A stretch of DNA of 15,997 nucleotides from Gallionellaceae bacterium (GTDB taxonomy: Bacteria; Pseudomonadota; Gammaproteobacteria; Burkholderiales; Gallionellaceae). This document shows positions 1-6,820 of the stretch, one piece after another; position 1 is the first letter of the stretch, and every line of letters begins with the position of its first letter. The stretch lies in the NCBI GenBank assembly GCA_003445795.1, contig DMCN01000081.1, positions 15,286-31,282 of the forward strand, in the 5' to 3' direction. Below the pieces are notes generated by a model. The model worked only from the letters and a program-made list of their open reading frames with translations, was not told the DNA's origin and searched no databases. A program made the translations under genes and the position numbers.

Positions 1-171
1 GTGGTGTGCATGGGCAACATCGCGCAGATCGACACGCCCTACCTCACCGAGGGCAGTTCCGGTCTGACTTACGTGGTGGACAGGTTCAAGGGCTGGTCGC
101 ACAGCGGCCATGTCACGCTCACACGCGGCGAACGTTCGCGTCTGGCGGACCACGCTGCGGAAGTGCTTTGA
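1..171 (+). CDS. PhoH-family (YlaK/PhoH2-type) ATPase, 3' end only
   Basis: Frame 1 is open from the left edge to a TGA at 169-171, giving the last 56 residues of a protein. The tail contains IAQIDTPYL, SGLTYVVDRFKGW, GHVTL and GERSRLAD. From family knowledge this is the C-terminal end of the PhoH-like ATPases that carry an N-terminal PIN domain (the YlaK/PhoH2 type), where 'GN.xQID.PYl' and 'SSGLTYvv' follow the helicase-like P-loop core. Those proteins are predicted ATP-driven RNA helicase/nucleases of the cytoplasm. The P-loop and PIN domain lie outside the window, so function rests on the tail alone. The stop codon overlaps the TTG start of the following gene (TTGA at 168-171), which suggests co-transcription and translational coupling. 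Confidence 0.8.
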   Translation: MVCMGNIAQIDTPYLTEGSSGLTYVVDRFKGWSHSGHVTLTRGERSRLADHAAEVL

Positions 172-782
172 AGCTGATCGGTTCCAACACCAGCCCTTAC
201 GTGCGCAAAGCACGTCTGGTGCTGCTGGAAAAGAACATCCCGCACACTTACCTGGTCGATCCGCCCAGCGACCCGAACAGCTCGGTCTACCGCGTCAATC
301 CGCTGGGGCGTATCCCGGCGCTGATCCTCGACGAAGAGACCTGCGTGTTCGATTCGCCGGTGATCGCCGAATATGTCGACACGCTCAACGACACGCCCAT
401 CCTTATCCCGCGCCACGACGCGCTGGCGCGCATGCGCGTGAAACGCTGGGAAGCGTTGGCTGACGGCATCATGGATTCCGCCATCGTGGTGCGCAACGAA
501 CGCATCCGCCCGGCAGAGAAACAGGAGCAGAGCAACATCGACCTGCACCTCACTGCGGTCACCCGCACGCTGGAACATGTCGCCGGGCAACTCGGCGACC
601 GCGCCTGGTGCGAGGGCGACAGCATCACGCTGGCCGATCTGGCATTGTTAAGCGCGCTGGTCTATCTCGACCTGCGCCAACCCGAGCGCGACTGGCGCAG
701 CGCACATCCGAACCTGGCCGCATGGTTCAACCGGATGAGCACCCGCCCCGGCGTGAAAACATCATTGGCGGAACAGACATGA
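168..782 (+). CDS. glutathione S-transferase family protein
   Basis: 204 residues from a TTG start at 168. An in-frame ATG exists further upstream (position 9), but it would run through the PhoH coding end, and the mature-looking N terminus KLIGSNTSPYVRK begins right after this TTG. Residues 1-75 form a thioredoxin-like GST N domain: SNTSPYVRK supplies the serine-type active-site loop, NPLGRIPAL carries the cis-proline, and DSPVIAEYVD is the glutathione gamma-glutamyl binding motif. Residues from about 90 are the all-helical C domain with GDSITLADLAL, the N-capping box. Size and order match bacterial YibF-like GSTs, which are cytoplasmic; the substrate cannot be told from sequence. It overlaps the PhoH-like stop (TTGA) and its own TGA overlaps the msrB ATG (779-782), so the three genes are probably one transcription unit. 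The start codon is the least certain part. Confidence 0.88.
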   Translation: MKLIGSNTSPYVRKARLVLLEKNIPHTYLVDPPSDPNSSVYRVNPLGRIPALILDEETCVFDSPVIAEYVDTLNDTPILIPRHDALARMRVKRWEALADGIMDSAIVVRNERIRPAEKQEQSNIDLHLTAVTRTLEHVAGQLGDRAWCEGDSITLADLALLSALVYLDLRQPERDWRSAHPNLAAWFNRMSTRPGVKTSLAEQT

Positions 783-1171
783 GCGAAATCGACAAGACCG
801 ACGCAGAGTGGCAAGAAGAACTGACGCCGGAGCAATATGAAGTGTGCCGCAAATGCGGCACCGAGCCCGCCTTCACCGGCGAATACTGGGATTGCAACGA
901 CATCGGTGTCTACCGCTGCATTTGCTGCGGTGCGCCGCTGTTCGACTCGGAGACCAAATACGAATCCGGTACCGGCTGGCCCAGCTTCTGGCAGCCCATC
1001 AACGAGGATGCCGTCGTCTACAATGAGGACGACCCGCTCGGAATGGATCGCGTCGAAGTCTGCTGCTCCGCCTGCGACGCGCACCTCGGCCATGTGTTCG
1101 AAGACGGCCCCGAACCGACCGGACTGCGCTTTTGCATCAACTCAGCCTCGCTTGCCCTGGATCGTAAATAA
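779..1171 (+). CDS. msrB: peptide-methionine (R)-S-oxide reductase MsrB
   Basis: 130 residues. MsrB reduces the R epimer of methionine sulfoxide in proteins at thioredoxin expense. The catalytic cysteine is C119 in RFCINSASL. Two CxxC pairs, C47/C50 (RCICCG) and C96/C99 (CSACD), are the structural zinc ligands. The family signatures GEYWDC, LFDSETKYESG, GWPSFW and HLGHVF are all present. In many MsrBs, including E. coli, the residue equivalent to T65 here (SGTGWPSF) is the resolving cysteine; here it is threonine, so recycling must use another cysteine (C23, C26 or C39 are candidates) or direct attack by thioredoxin. The ATG overlaps the GST stop (ATGA). There is no signal peptide, so it is a cytoplasmic form. 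Identification is very secure. Confidence 0.97.
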   Translation: MSEIDKTDAEWQEELTPEQYEVCRKCGTEPAFTGEYWDCNDIGVYRCICCGAPLFDSETKYESGTGWPSFWQPINEDAVVYNEDDPLGMDRVEVCCSACDAHLGHVFEDGPEPTGLRFCINSASLALDRK

Positions 1172-1188
1172 CGATGGGTATCGCGCAG

Positions 1189-1212
1189 CCTGTCCTGAGC
1201 GAAGTCGAAGGG
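1189..1212. repeat. dispersed short repeat of the TCCTGAGCGAAGTCGAAGG type
   Basis: The short spacer between msrB and yciB contains CCTGAGCGAAGTCGAAGGG. Sequences of this type (CCTGAGC.xxGTCGAAGG and its complement CCTTCGAC...GCTCAGG) are familiar as short palindrome-like elements scattered between genes in many environmental bacterial genomes, where they give rise to spurious peptides such as CPERSRR or FDFAQDRLR. Only one copy is in this window, so the repeat status is recalled knowledge and is not shown here. Its function is unknown. Confidence 0.45.
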
Positions 1213-1241
1213 CTCCCCCCATCCTACAACTGACACACACC

Positions 1242-1784
1242 ATGAAATTACTGTTCGACCTTTTTCCCGTCATCCTCTTCTTTGCCGTCTTCAAGTTTGC
1301 GGGGGTCTACGCCGCCACGGCTGTGGCCATCGTCGCCACCTTCGTGCAGGTCGGCTGGGTGAAATATCGCCACGGCAAGGTCGACACCATGCTGTGGGTC
1401 AGCCTGGGCATCATCACCGTGTTCGGCGGCGCGACCCTGCTGCTGCACGACGAGACCTTCATCAAGTGGAAGCCCACCGTGCTGTACTGGTTCTTCTCCG
1501 CTGCCTTGCTGTTCGCGCCCATCCTGTTCAAGAAGAACCTGATGCGCGCATTGCTGGAAGAGAAGATCAAACTGCCCGATCCGGTGTGGGGCAACGTCAA
1601 TCTGGCATGGGCGGCTTTCTTCGCCGTGCTCGGCGTGGTCAACATCTATGTCGCCTACAGCTACTCCACCGATGCCTGGGTCAATTTCAAACTGTTCGGT
1701 GCCACGGGGATGATGATCGTGTTCATCTTCGCGCAAGCGGCGATGCTGTCGAAGTATGTGGAAGAAGACAAGGAAAACAAATGA
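1242..1784 (+). CDS. yciB: septation protein A (YciB/IspZ family), inner membrane
   Basis: 180 residues starting MKLLFDLFPVILFF, the hallmark N terminus of the YciB/IspZ family. About five hydrophobic segments are visible, near residues 4-20, 22-42, 50-68, 77-95 and the pair around 120-165, giving a small polytopic inner-membrane protein. The family motifs KWKPTVLYWFF, PDPVWGNVNLAWA and WVNFKLFG are all present, and length matches the usual 175-185 residues. In enterobacteria YciB takes part in cell-envelope integrity, and it was linked to septation in Shigella. There is no convincing Shine-Dalgarno upstream; the start follows a 70-bp spacer holding a dispersed repeat. Its TGA overlaps the next ATG (1781-1784), so it is coupled to the yciI-like gene. 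Confidence 0.96.
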   Translation: MKLLFDLFPVILFFAVFKFAGVYAATAVAIVATFVQVGWVKYRHGKVDTMLWVSLGIITVFGGATLLLHDETFIKWKPTVLYWFFSAALLFAPILFKKNLMRALLEEKIKLPDPVWGNVNLAWAAFFAVLGVVNIYVAYSYSTDAWVNFKLFGATGMMIVFIFAQAAMLSKYVEEDKENK

Positions 1785-2086
1785 TGCTGTATGCCATCTT
1801 CGGCAACGACGTTCCCGACAGCCTGGAAAACCGCAAAGCCGCGCGCCCTGCCCATCTGGCGCGCCTGCAGACCTTGCAGGATGAGGGCCGTTTGCTGATG
1901 GCCGGCCCCTTCCCCGCGGTCGATGCCGTCGACCCCGGCGCGGCCGGATTCAGCGGCAGTCTCATCGTGGCCGAGTTTGCATCTCTGGAGGCGGCCGAGG
2001 CGTGGGCGGTGGCCGACCCTTATGTGGCGGCAGGGGTTTATGCACAGGTTGCCGTTCGTCCGTTCCGCAAAGTATTTCCCGTCTGA
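1781..2086 (+). CDS. YciI family protein
   Basis: 101 residues beginning MMLYAIFGNDVPDSLENRKAA, a small ferredoxin-like alpha/beta protein of the YciI family. The characteristic features are the N-terminal strand with YAIF, RPAHLARL (with the conserved histidine), LLMAGPF, GSLIVAEFASLEAAEAW and a C-terminal VAVRPFRKVF. Family members resemble muconolactone isomerase/EthD folds, and a conserved His/Asp pair suggests an enzyme, but no substrate is established. The gene overlaps yciB by ATGA and is preceded by an AAGGAA purine run inside yciB. The yciB-yciI pairing is a common proteobacterial arrangement. Confidence 0.92.
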   Translation: MMLYAIFGNDVPDSLENRKAARPAHLARLQTLQDEGRLLMAGPFPAVDAVDPGAAGFSGSLIVAEFASLEAAEAWAVADPYVAAGVYAQVAVRPFRKVFPV

Positions 2087-2090
2087 GCCG

Positions 2091-2099
2091 TGCTATATT
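2091..2099 (+). promoter_or_regulatory. possible extended -10 promoter for the parvulin gene
   Basis: TGCTATATT lies in the 67-bp spacer before the parvulin gene: a TGn extension followed by TATATT, five of six matches to the sigma70 -10. No good -35 is seen 16-18 bp upstream, as is usual for extended -10 promoters. It is supported by motif only. Confidence 0.35.
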
Positions 2100-2153
2100 G
2101 CGCCTCGGGTAATTTTTGAACCACCCCAAACCTAACTTTCAAAGGAAAGAAAC

Positions 2154-2939
2154 ATGCTGAAATTTTCCAAATTTGCCCTGCTGTCGGCTTTGCTGGCTTT
2201 CGCCGCAGGCGCACAGGCTGCCGATGACAAGGCTGAAGCGCTGGTGAACGGCGTCGCCATCCCGAAAGCACGCGTGGATATGCGCGTCAAGGCCGCAGCA
2301 CAGCAAGGTCAGCCGGAAAGCGACGAGATGCGCAAGGCGATCCGCGAGGATCTGATCAATCTGGAAGTGATCTCGCAGACCGCCGGCAAGAACGGGCTGG
2401 ACAAGCAGGCCGACACCGCGCAGCAACTCGAACTGGCCCGCCAATCTGTACTGGCCGGTGCTTTCGTGCAGGACTTCGTGAAGAACAACCCAGTCAGCAG
2501 CGATGCGATGAAGCAGGAATATGAAGCCATGAAGGCGCGCGTCGGCAACAAGGAGTTCAAGCTGTCGCACATCCTGGTCGAGAGCGAAGACGAAGCAAAG
2601 AAGGCCGCAGCCGAGATCAAGAAAGGCGCCAAGTTCAGCAAGATCGCGAAGAGCAAGAGCAAGGACCCCGGCTCCAAGGACAACGGCGGCGATCTGGGCT
2701 GGGCTGTCCCGTCCAATTTCGTGCAGCCTTTCGCCGAAGCCGCGATGAAGCTCAGCAAGGGCCAGGTCAGCGCTCCGGTGCAGACACAGTTCGGCTGGCA
2801 TATCATCAAGCTGGAAGACACGCGCGAGTTGAAGGTCCCGACCTTTGAAGAGATGAAACCGCAGCTGGAAAAACGCATGCAACAGCAAGCCATCCAGAAG
2901 CTCATCGAAGACCTGCGTGCCAAGGCCAAGATCGAGTAA
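2154..2939 (+). CDS. periplasmic peptidyl-prolyl cis-trans isomerase, parvulin (PpiC/SurA-like)
   Basis: 261 residues. Residues 1-22 are a classic Sec signal peptide: basic MLKFSK, a hydrophobic core, then AQA before AD as the signal-peptidase I site, so the mature protein is periplasmic. Residues 25-125 resemble the SurA-N helical region that follows the signal in this family. Residues about 133-224 form the parvulin rotamase domain, with FKLSHILV, SKDPGSKDNGGDLGW, FVQPFAEAAMKL and TQFGWHIIKLED. It probably helps fold exported proteins. AAAGGAAAG ending 5 nt before the ATG is a good ribosome site. It is followed 14 nt after the stop by a strong terminator hairpin. The gene is most like the single-domain parvulins of betaproteobacteria. 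Confidence 0.95.
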   Translation: MLKFSKFALLSALLAFAAGAQAADDKAEALVNGVAIPKARVDMRVKAAAQQGQPESDEMRKAIREDLINLEVISQTAGKNGLDKQADTAQQLELARQSVLAGAFVQDFVKNNPVSSDAMKQEYEAMKARVGNKEFKLSHILVESEDEAKKAAAEIKKGAKFSKIAKSKSKDPGSKDNGGDLGWAVPSNFVQPFAEAAMKLSKGQVSAPVQTQFGWHIIKLEDTRELKVPTFEEMKPQLEKRMQQQAIQKLIEDLRAKAKIE

Positions 2940-2953
2940 GCTCTGTCCGCTTC

Positions 2954-2989
2954 AACAAAAAAGGCGACCTTGCGGTCGCCTTTTTTGTT
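2954..2989. terminator. bidirectional Rho-independent terminator
   Basis: A perfect 16-bp inverted repeat (2954-2969 with 2974-2989) with a TTGC loop has a GGCGACC/GGTCGCC core flanked by A6 on the left and T6 on the right. It therefore ends with a U-run on either strand. It sits between the convergent parvulin gene (stop 2939) and the GGDEF gene (stop 3006) and should terminate both. Confidence 0.93.
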
Positions 2990-3005
2990 TCGTCACCGTC
3001 CCGAC

Positions 3006-4778
3006 TCAGTAATAGCAGTTCGCGCCGTTGCGCTTGGCCTGATACATGGCGGCATCGGCATGGTTCAGCAGGGTCTCCATGTCACTGCCATCGTCGGGGT
3101 AGACCGCGATCCCCAGACTGCCCGAGACAAAGATCGAGTTCCCCTCTATCTCGAAGCGCCGGTTCAGCGTCTCCAGTATCTTCTCCGCCAGATTGGTGAC
3201 ATCGTCCCGCGACAGGACCTCGGAGACCAGGATGGCGAATTCGTCGCCGCCGAAGCGCGAGACCGTGTCGATCTCGCGCACCAGTGATGTCAGACGCACG
3301 GCCACCGCCACCAGCAACTGGTCACCCATCTGGTGTCCCAGCGTGTCGTTCACGGGTTTGAACTGGTCGAGATCGAGATAGATGACGGCAAACTTTTTGG
3401 CGTGGCGTCTGGACATGGCCAACTGCTGGTTGAAGCGGTCGCGGAACAGCAGACGGTTGGGTAGATTGGTGAGACAGTCGTGCTGCGCCTGATGGGCAAA
3501 GGTCTCCTGCTCCGCCTTGCTCAAAGTGATATCGGCAAAGATGCCGATACGGTTGATCGGCCTTTTGTTCTGGTCGGTCAGCGTGTGGATGTGAAGCTTT
3601 TCCAGATAGATGGCACCATCCTTGCGCCGGTTCCATAACTCGCCCTCCCAATGCCCAAACTCGAGCAGAGTGTTCCACATGTCGTCGTAGAATCTGCGGT
3701 CCTGCTTGCCGGAAGCCAGCATGCGCGGGTTCTTGCCGATCACTTCTTCGCGCGCGTAGCCGGTCAGCGCCGTGAACGCCGGATTGACTTCGATGATGTT
3801 GTTCCTGGCATCAGTGATGATGATGCCGTCGTTGCTGACGGCGAACACTTTGGAGCTCAGCGCGAGCCGGTACACATCCCAGCGCTGCATGCTCGACATG
3901 ATGGCCAGCGACATACCCAGCGCTGCCTGCAGCAGGGAGAACATCCAGAAGTTCGCCAGACCGTAATGCGCAAAATCATCCGCAAAGACACCCACGTGCA
4001 AATAGGAACTAGCCAGAGCCTGGGCGACGAACAGCAACTGGATCAGGCCTGTGTTCCTTTTGCCGGTGCGCAGGCCCGCCCAGAACAGTGCCGGGAATAA
4101 CCAGGCCAGTCCGAGAGGTTGTTCCAGATCGAGCAAGGGCAGCGGCCAGCCGATGAAAATATTCTGTCCGATGATGAACGACGCCGTCCACAGCGCGAGC
4201 ATCTCCCAGACGCGTTCCTGTTTGTAGAATCTCGATCTGGCTTTCACGAACACCAGGATGAGCGGCGTGACGAAAGCGACACCGAGCACGTCGGCGCGCC
4301 ACCAGCGCCACATGATCGCGGGAAGAAACTCGGAAGTGATGGTTCCCGACGCAAGCAATGTGAGCGGCCCCAGCACCGCGCTCACCGCAGAGGGGACCAG
4401 CGCACCCATCAGCAGGATGGAAAAGAGATCGCGGACACGGATCAGTGCAGGATCGATATTGCCGAAGCGCCTGAGCAGGGTATAGCCGAGATAGGTCTCC
4501 AGCGTGTCGCCGACGGAAGTGCCGATGGCAAAGAGCGTCGGCGCATCGGCCATGACCGCAGCGAGATACGCCCCCACGAACACAGCCGGAAGATAGCGAA
4601 CGCCGCCCAGCAGCAATGCGGCCAGCGCGATTCCTGCCGCAGGCCAGAATATCGTCACGCTGGTGTCCACCGTGCCGAACGACATGCCGAACAGAGCAGC
4701 AACCAGATAGGCGACGATCAGGCCCGCGGATCTGATGATGAATGGCAAATTACTCCCATGAACAGCTCGTGAGCTCAT
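3006..4778 (-). CDS. MASE1-PAS-GGDEF membrane diguanylate cyclase
   Basis: 590 residues. Residues about 15-290 hold eight or so hydrophobic segments of the MASE1 type (FWPAAGIALAALLLGG, MWRWWRADVLGVAFVTPL), an integral-membrane sensor domain. Residues about 310-425 are a PAS/PAC domain (SNDGIIITDARNNIIEVNPAF ending in GIFADITLSK). Residues about 430-590 are the GGDEF domain with an intact active site at 510-514 (RFGGDEFA) and an intact inhibitory site RxxD at 501-504 (REID) five residues before it. It should make cyclic di-GMP from two GTP at the inner membrane with product inhibition. Two ATGs compete: 4778 is in frame and 7 nt after the GGGG of AAGGGGAAC, while an ATG at 4782 opens only a 10-codon overlapping frame. 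A good promoter lies about 30 nt upstream. The signal sensed is unknown. Confidence 0.95.
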   Translation of the reverse strand: MSSRAVHGSNLPFIIRSAGLIVAYLVAALFGMSFGTVDTSVTIFWPAAGIALAALLLGGVRYLPAVFVGAYLAAVMADAPTLFAIGTSVGDTLETYLGYTLLRRFGNIDPALIRVRDLFSILLMGALVPSAVSAVLGPLTLLASGTITSEFLPAIMWRWWRADVLGVAFVTPLILVFVKARSRFYKQERVWEMLALWTASFIIGQNIFIGWPLPLLDLEQPLGLAWLFPALFWAGLRTGKRNTGLIQLLFVAQALASSYLHVGVFADDFAHYGLANFWMFSLLQAALGMSLAIMSSMQRWDVYRLALSSKVFAVSNDGIIITDARNNIIEVNPAFTALTGYAREEVIGKNPRMLASGKQDRRFYDDMWNTLLEFGHWEGELWNRRKDGAIYLEKLHIHTLTDQNKRPINRIGIFADITLSKAEQETFAHQAQHDCLTNLPNRLLFRDRFNQQLAMSRRHAKKFAVIYLDLDQFKPVNDTLGHQMGDQLLVAVAVRLTSLVREIDTVSRFGGDEFAILVSEVLSRDDVTNLAEKILETLNRRFEIEGNSIFVSGSLGIAVYPDDGSDMETLLNHADAAMYQAKRNGANCYY

Positions 4779-4800
4779 TCATGTTCCCCTTTTGATTTAT

Positions 4801-4840
4801 CTTTATTAGGTTCGCCTTATATGCGGATTTTCTTTATTAG
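4801..4840. repeat. 9-bp direct repeat CTTTATTAG overlapping the promoter
   Basis: CTTTATTAG occurs at 4801-4809 and again at 4832-4840, 31 bp apart, about three helical turns. One copy covers the predicted start point and the other touches the -35 box of the MASE1-GGDEF promoter. The placement is what a dimeric or looping repressor would use, but AT-rich chance repetition is possible. Confidence 0.4.
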
Positions 4841-4844
4841 TCAA
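4816..4844 (-). promoter_or_regulatory. sigma70-type promoter of the MASE1-GGDEF gene
   Basis: On the minus strand TTGACT (4844-4839) and TATAAG (4821-4816) are separated by exactly 17 nt, each matching five of six consensus bases. Transcription would start near 4809, leaving a 5' leader of about 30 nt before the ATG at 4778. The surrounding stretch 4790-4865 is clearly AT-rich, unlike the coding DNA on both sides. Confidence 0.75.
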
Positions 4845-4965
4845 TTATTTACCACATCAAAAACAAGGTGATTTGTGTGTGTTGCCGTACAAAGCCATCC
4901 GGCGGATGTGAGTATCAAGGGGGTGCCGCGGGTATCCGAAGACGAACTACGACCGGTGATGATCA

Positions 4966-4994
4966 TTGAATATGCATGAGTTGAAGCGTATGAT
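4966..4994 (+). promoter_or_regulatory. sigma70-type promoter of the small coiled-coil gene
   Basis: TTGAAT (4966-4971) and TATGAT (4989-4994) are spaced by 17 nt, with four and five matches to the -35 and -10 consensus. The start point would be near 5001, inside what a longer reading of the gene would call coding, which supports the downstream ATG at 5029. Confidence 0.6.
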
Positions 4995-5028
4995 TTTTCA
5001 CAGAGGATCGAAGCAGGAGGTACTGGCA

Positions 5029-5409
5029 ATGGCTACCGCATCATCGATCACCGCCGTCACCAGCGGCGTCTGGCAACAGGTCAGGTCACAACAGGTACAA
5101 CGCGCGGCCGATCAGGCCACTCAAGTGGCGCGCGCGCTGCAGAGTCAGGCGAGCGATGCCAGGGCCGCCGCCGAACGCGCGCAGGACAGCGCCCGTTCGC
5201 TCGAGATCAAGGCCGGTCAGGCACAAGCCAAGGCCAATCAGGCCAACATGGGAATCAAGGCGGCGGAGTCGATCAGCAATGCGCAGACCCAGCTGGCCGA
5301 GGTCTACACCAAACTTCCCGAAACGGTCGCGCAGACCAACCCCGTTGTCACCAATGTCACAACCACAGGCACCGAGAACATCGGCACCGTGATCGACACC
5401 ACGGCCTGA
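5029..5409 (+). CDS. small Ala/Gln-rich coiled-coil protein of unknown function
   Basis: 126 residues from the ATG at 5029, chosen because a consensus AGGAGG (5015-5020) lies 8 nt upstream and a promoter ends at 4994. An upstream ATG at 4972 in the same frame lies within that promoter. I do not recognise the family. Residues about 12-80 are a long helix very rich in Ala and Gln, with little that could form a membrane segment (QVQRAADQATQVARALQ, AAERAQDSARSLE, AGQAQAKANQANMG), likely a coiled coil. The last 35 residues turn to Thr/Val/Asn (NPVVTNVTTTGTENIGTV). There is no signal peptide. Its strong ribosome site suggests good expression. It is convergent with the histidine phosphatase gene, with only 3 nt between stop codons. 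A structural or phasin-like role is imaginable but unsupported. Confidence 0.75.
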   Translation: MATASSITAVTSGVWQQVRSQQVQRAADQATQVARALQSQASDARAAAERAQDSARSLEIKAGQAQAKANQANMGIKAAESISNAQTQLAEVYTKLPETVAQTNPVVTNVTTTGTENIGTVIDTTA

Positions 5410-5412
5410 GAC

Positions 5413-5958
5413 TCACCGTCCCGCGGCAGGCCACTCCAGTTCCACCCGCCCGCAATTTTTAATTCCCTGCCGCGCAGTCTGCGCCGGGTTCGTACTCGTC
5501 AGGCACAGCACCGCCACGATGGGATTCTCGTGCGACACCGCGAGCACGACTGCATCGGGATGGCGCGCCGCTATCTCATCTAAAAAACTGCGCAAGCGCT
5601 CCATCTGCTCGATGAACGACTCGCCTCCGGGCGGCTTGATGTGCAGGTAATCGGAGCGCGCCAGATCGTTGAACTGATCCACATGCAACCCGTCCATGCC
5701 GGAGATGCGCTCGTTAAGGCGCGCATCGATAAGCGGTTCGAGCCGGTGATGCTGCAACAGAATTGCGATGGTCTGCTGCGCGCGCGGAAACTGCGACACA
5801 TAGGCGTTGGTGAAAGGTATGTCGCGCAGCTGCGCTGCCGCGACGGCGGCCTGTTCTCTGCCGCGCGCAGTCAGATTGACGATGCGTTTGGGATCATCGT
5901 TGATCTCGTCTTTGACGTTGCCTTCGCTCTCGCCGTGGCGTACCAGGACGATCTTCAT
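5413..5958 (-). CDS. histidine phosphatase family protein (phosphoglycerate-mutase-like)
   Basis: 181 residues beginning MKIVLVRHGESEGN, the RHG signature with the phospho-acceptor H8 next to R7. Other pocket residues are R59 (FPRAQQT), E83 (LNERISG) and the second histidine H143 in AVSHENPI, so all four conserved elements of the branch are present. The LTARGREQA motif is typical of cobC/gpmB-like members. These enzymes remove phosphate from small molecules or proteins; the substrate cannot be assigned. The gene begins 4 nt after the djlA stop on the same strand and is probably co-transcribed with it. It has no export signal. Confidence 0.9.
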   Translation of the reverse strand: MKIVLVRHGESEGNVKDEINDDPKRIVNLTARGREQAAVAAAQLRDIPFTNAYVSQFPRAQQTIAILLQHHRLEPLIDARLNERISGMDGLHVDQFNDLARSDYLHIKPPGGESFIEQMERLRSFLDEIAARHPDAVVLAVSHENPIVAVLCLTSTNPAQTARQGIKNCGRVELEWPAAGR

Positions 5959-5962
5959 GGCT

Positions 5963-6736
5963 TCAGAGATCGCGCTGCTTCTTGATCAGATCGTAAGCGA
6001 GCTGAATATCCTTGGCCTGCTCGGTCGCCATCTTGATCATGTCTTCCGGCATGCCCTGACCGATCAGCTTGTCCGGGTGGTACTGGCTCATCAGCTTGCG
6101 GTACGCGCGTTTGATCTCGGCATCACTGCTGTCTTTCGTCACACCCAGCGCCTTGTAGGCATCGTCCAGCGCCGCTTCGGTGGTGACCTGACCGCCGCCG
6201 AAATGGGTCTGGTTCAGCACCATGTCCATCAGGCGCTTGAACGCCTCGCGGCCATAGCCCAGACGTCCCGCGATATCGGTGAGCAGTGCTTCTTCCGCCG
6301 GGTGGAAGTGGCCGTCGGCCAGCGCCATCACGATCAGGTAGATCAGCAGCATCTCTTTCAGATTGCGCGTGTGTCCGCACGCCACCATGAAACGCTGCAG
6401 GGTCGGCTCGATGTCGAAGTCCGGGGCGGCACCCTGCTTGAACAGGGCGATGGCCTGCTGGCGATGTTCCGCCGTCATGCCCAGCTTCTGCATGAACTGC
6501 TCGACATGCGCGATCTCTTCTTCCGACACGCGCCCGTCCGCCTTGGCCAGCTTGCCCATGGCGATGAAAACCGTCTCGAGGAACACCGCCTGGCGCAGCG
6601 CGTTCTGCATCGGGTTCAGCGCACCCTGACCGAACGCGCGGATGCGGTCAATGACCGAACCCAGGATCAGTCCGAACAGCACACCCCACCATCCAAAAAA
6701 GTAATAACCCGCAGCGATACCGATGAGCTTGAACAA
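5963..6736 (-). CDS. djlA: DjlA-type membrane-anchored DnaJ co-chaperone
   Basis: 257 residues, close to the 271 of E. coli DjlA. Residues 3-28 are a single glycine-rich membrane segment (GYYFFGWWGVLFGLILG). Residues about 50-170 form a TerB-like domain with two acidic metal-type loops, ADGRVSEEE and ADGHFHPAEE. Residues about 190-257 are the J domain with the HPD motif at 220-222 (SQYHPDK), which stimulates DnaK ATPase. DjlA anchors DnaK activity at the inner membrane and is linked in E. coli to envelope stress and capsule regulation. The start is TTG at 6734-6736, since no in-frame ATG lies before the membrane segment; GGAG sits 5 nt ahead of it. The histidine-phosphatase gene follows 4 nt downstream. 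Confidence 0.94.
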   Translation of the reverse strand: MFKLIGIAAGYYFFGWWGVLFGLILGSVIDRIRAFGQGALNPMQNALRQAVFLETVFIAMGKLAKADGRVSEEEIAHVEQFMQKLGMTAEHRQQAIALFKQGAAPDFDIEPTLQRFMVACGHTRNLKEMLLIYLIVMALADGHFHPAEEALLTDIAGRLGYGREAFKRLMDMVLNQTHFGGGQVTTEAALDDAYKALGVTKDSSDAEIKRAYRKLMSQYHPDKLIGQGMPEDMIKMATEQAKDIQLAYDLIKKQRDL

Positions 6737-6768
6737 GATGACTCCACGACAGATGAACGAAGGCGGGC

Positions 6769-6774
6769 ATTATA
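6769..6774 (-). promoter_or_regulatory. -10 element for djlA
   Basis: The minus strand reads TATAAT, a perfect -10, preceded by GG and located 32 nt ahead of the TTG start of djlA. The predicted start point is near 6762. No convincing -35 lies at 16-18 bp, so strength is uncertain. Confidence 0.5.
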
Positions 6775-6820
6775 CCTTTGCAACCCATAATGACGGCATC
6801 GCGATACCCCCAAAGCGGCA

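Noticed and set aside
5422..5474. Inverted repeat CGCGGCAGG / CCTGCCGCG between the convergent coiled-coil and phosphatase genes
   Set aside because: The arms are 9 bp but the loop is 35 nt, they lie inside the phosphatase coding end, and no U-run follows, so I do not call a terminator.
5807..6790. A 327-codon plus-strand frame opposite djlA
   Set aside because: djlA with its HPD motif and TerB loops is the real gene; the other strand has a His/Gln/Arg-rich shadow translation.
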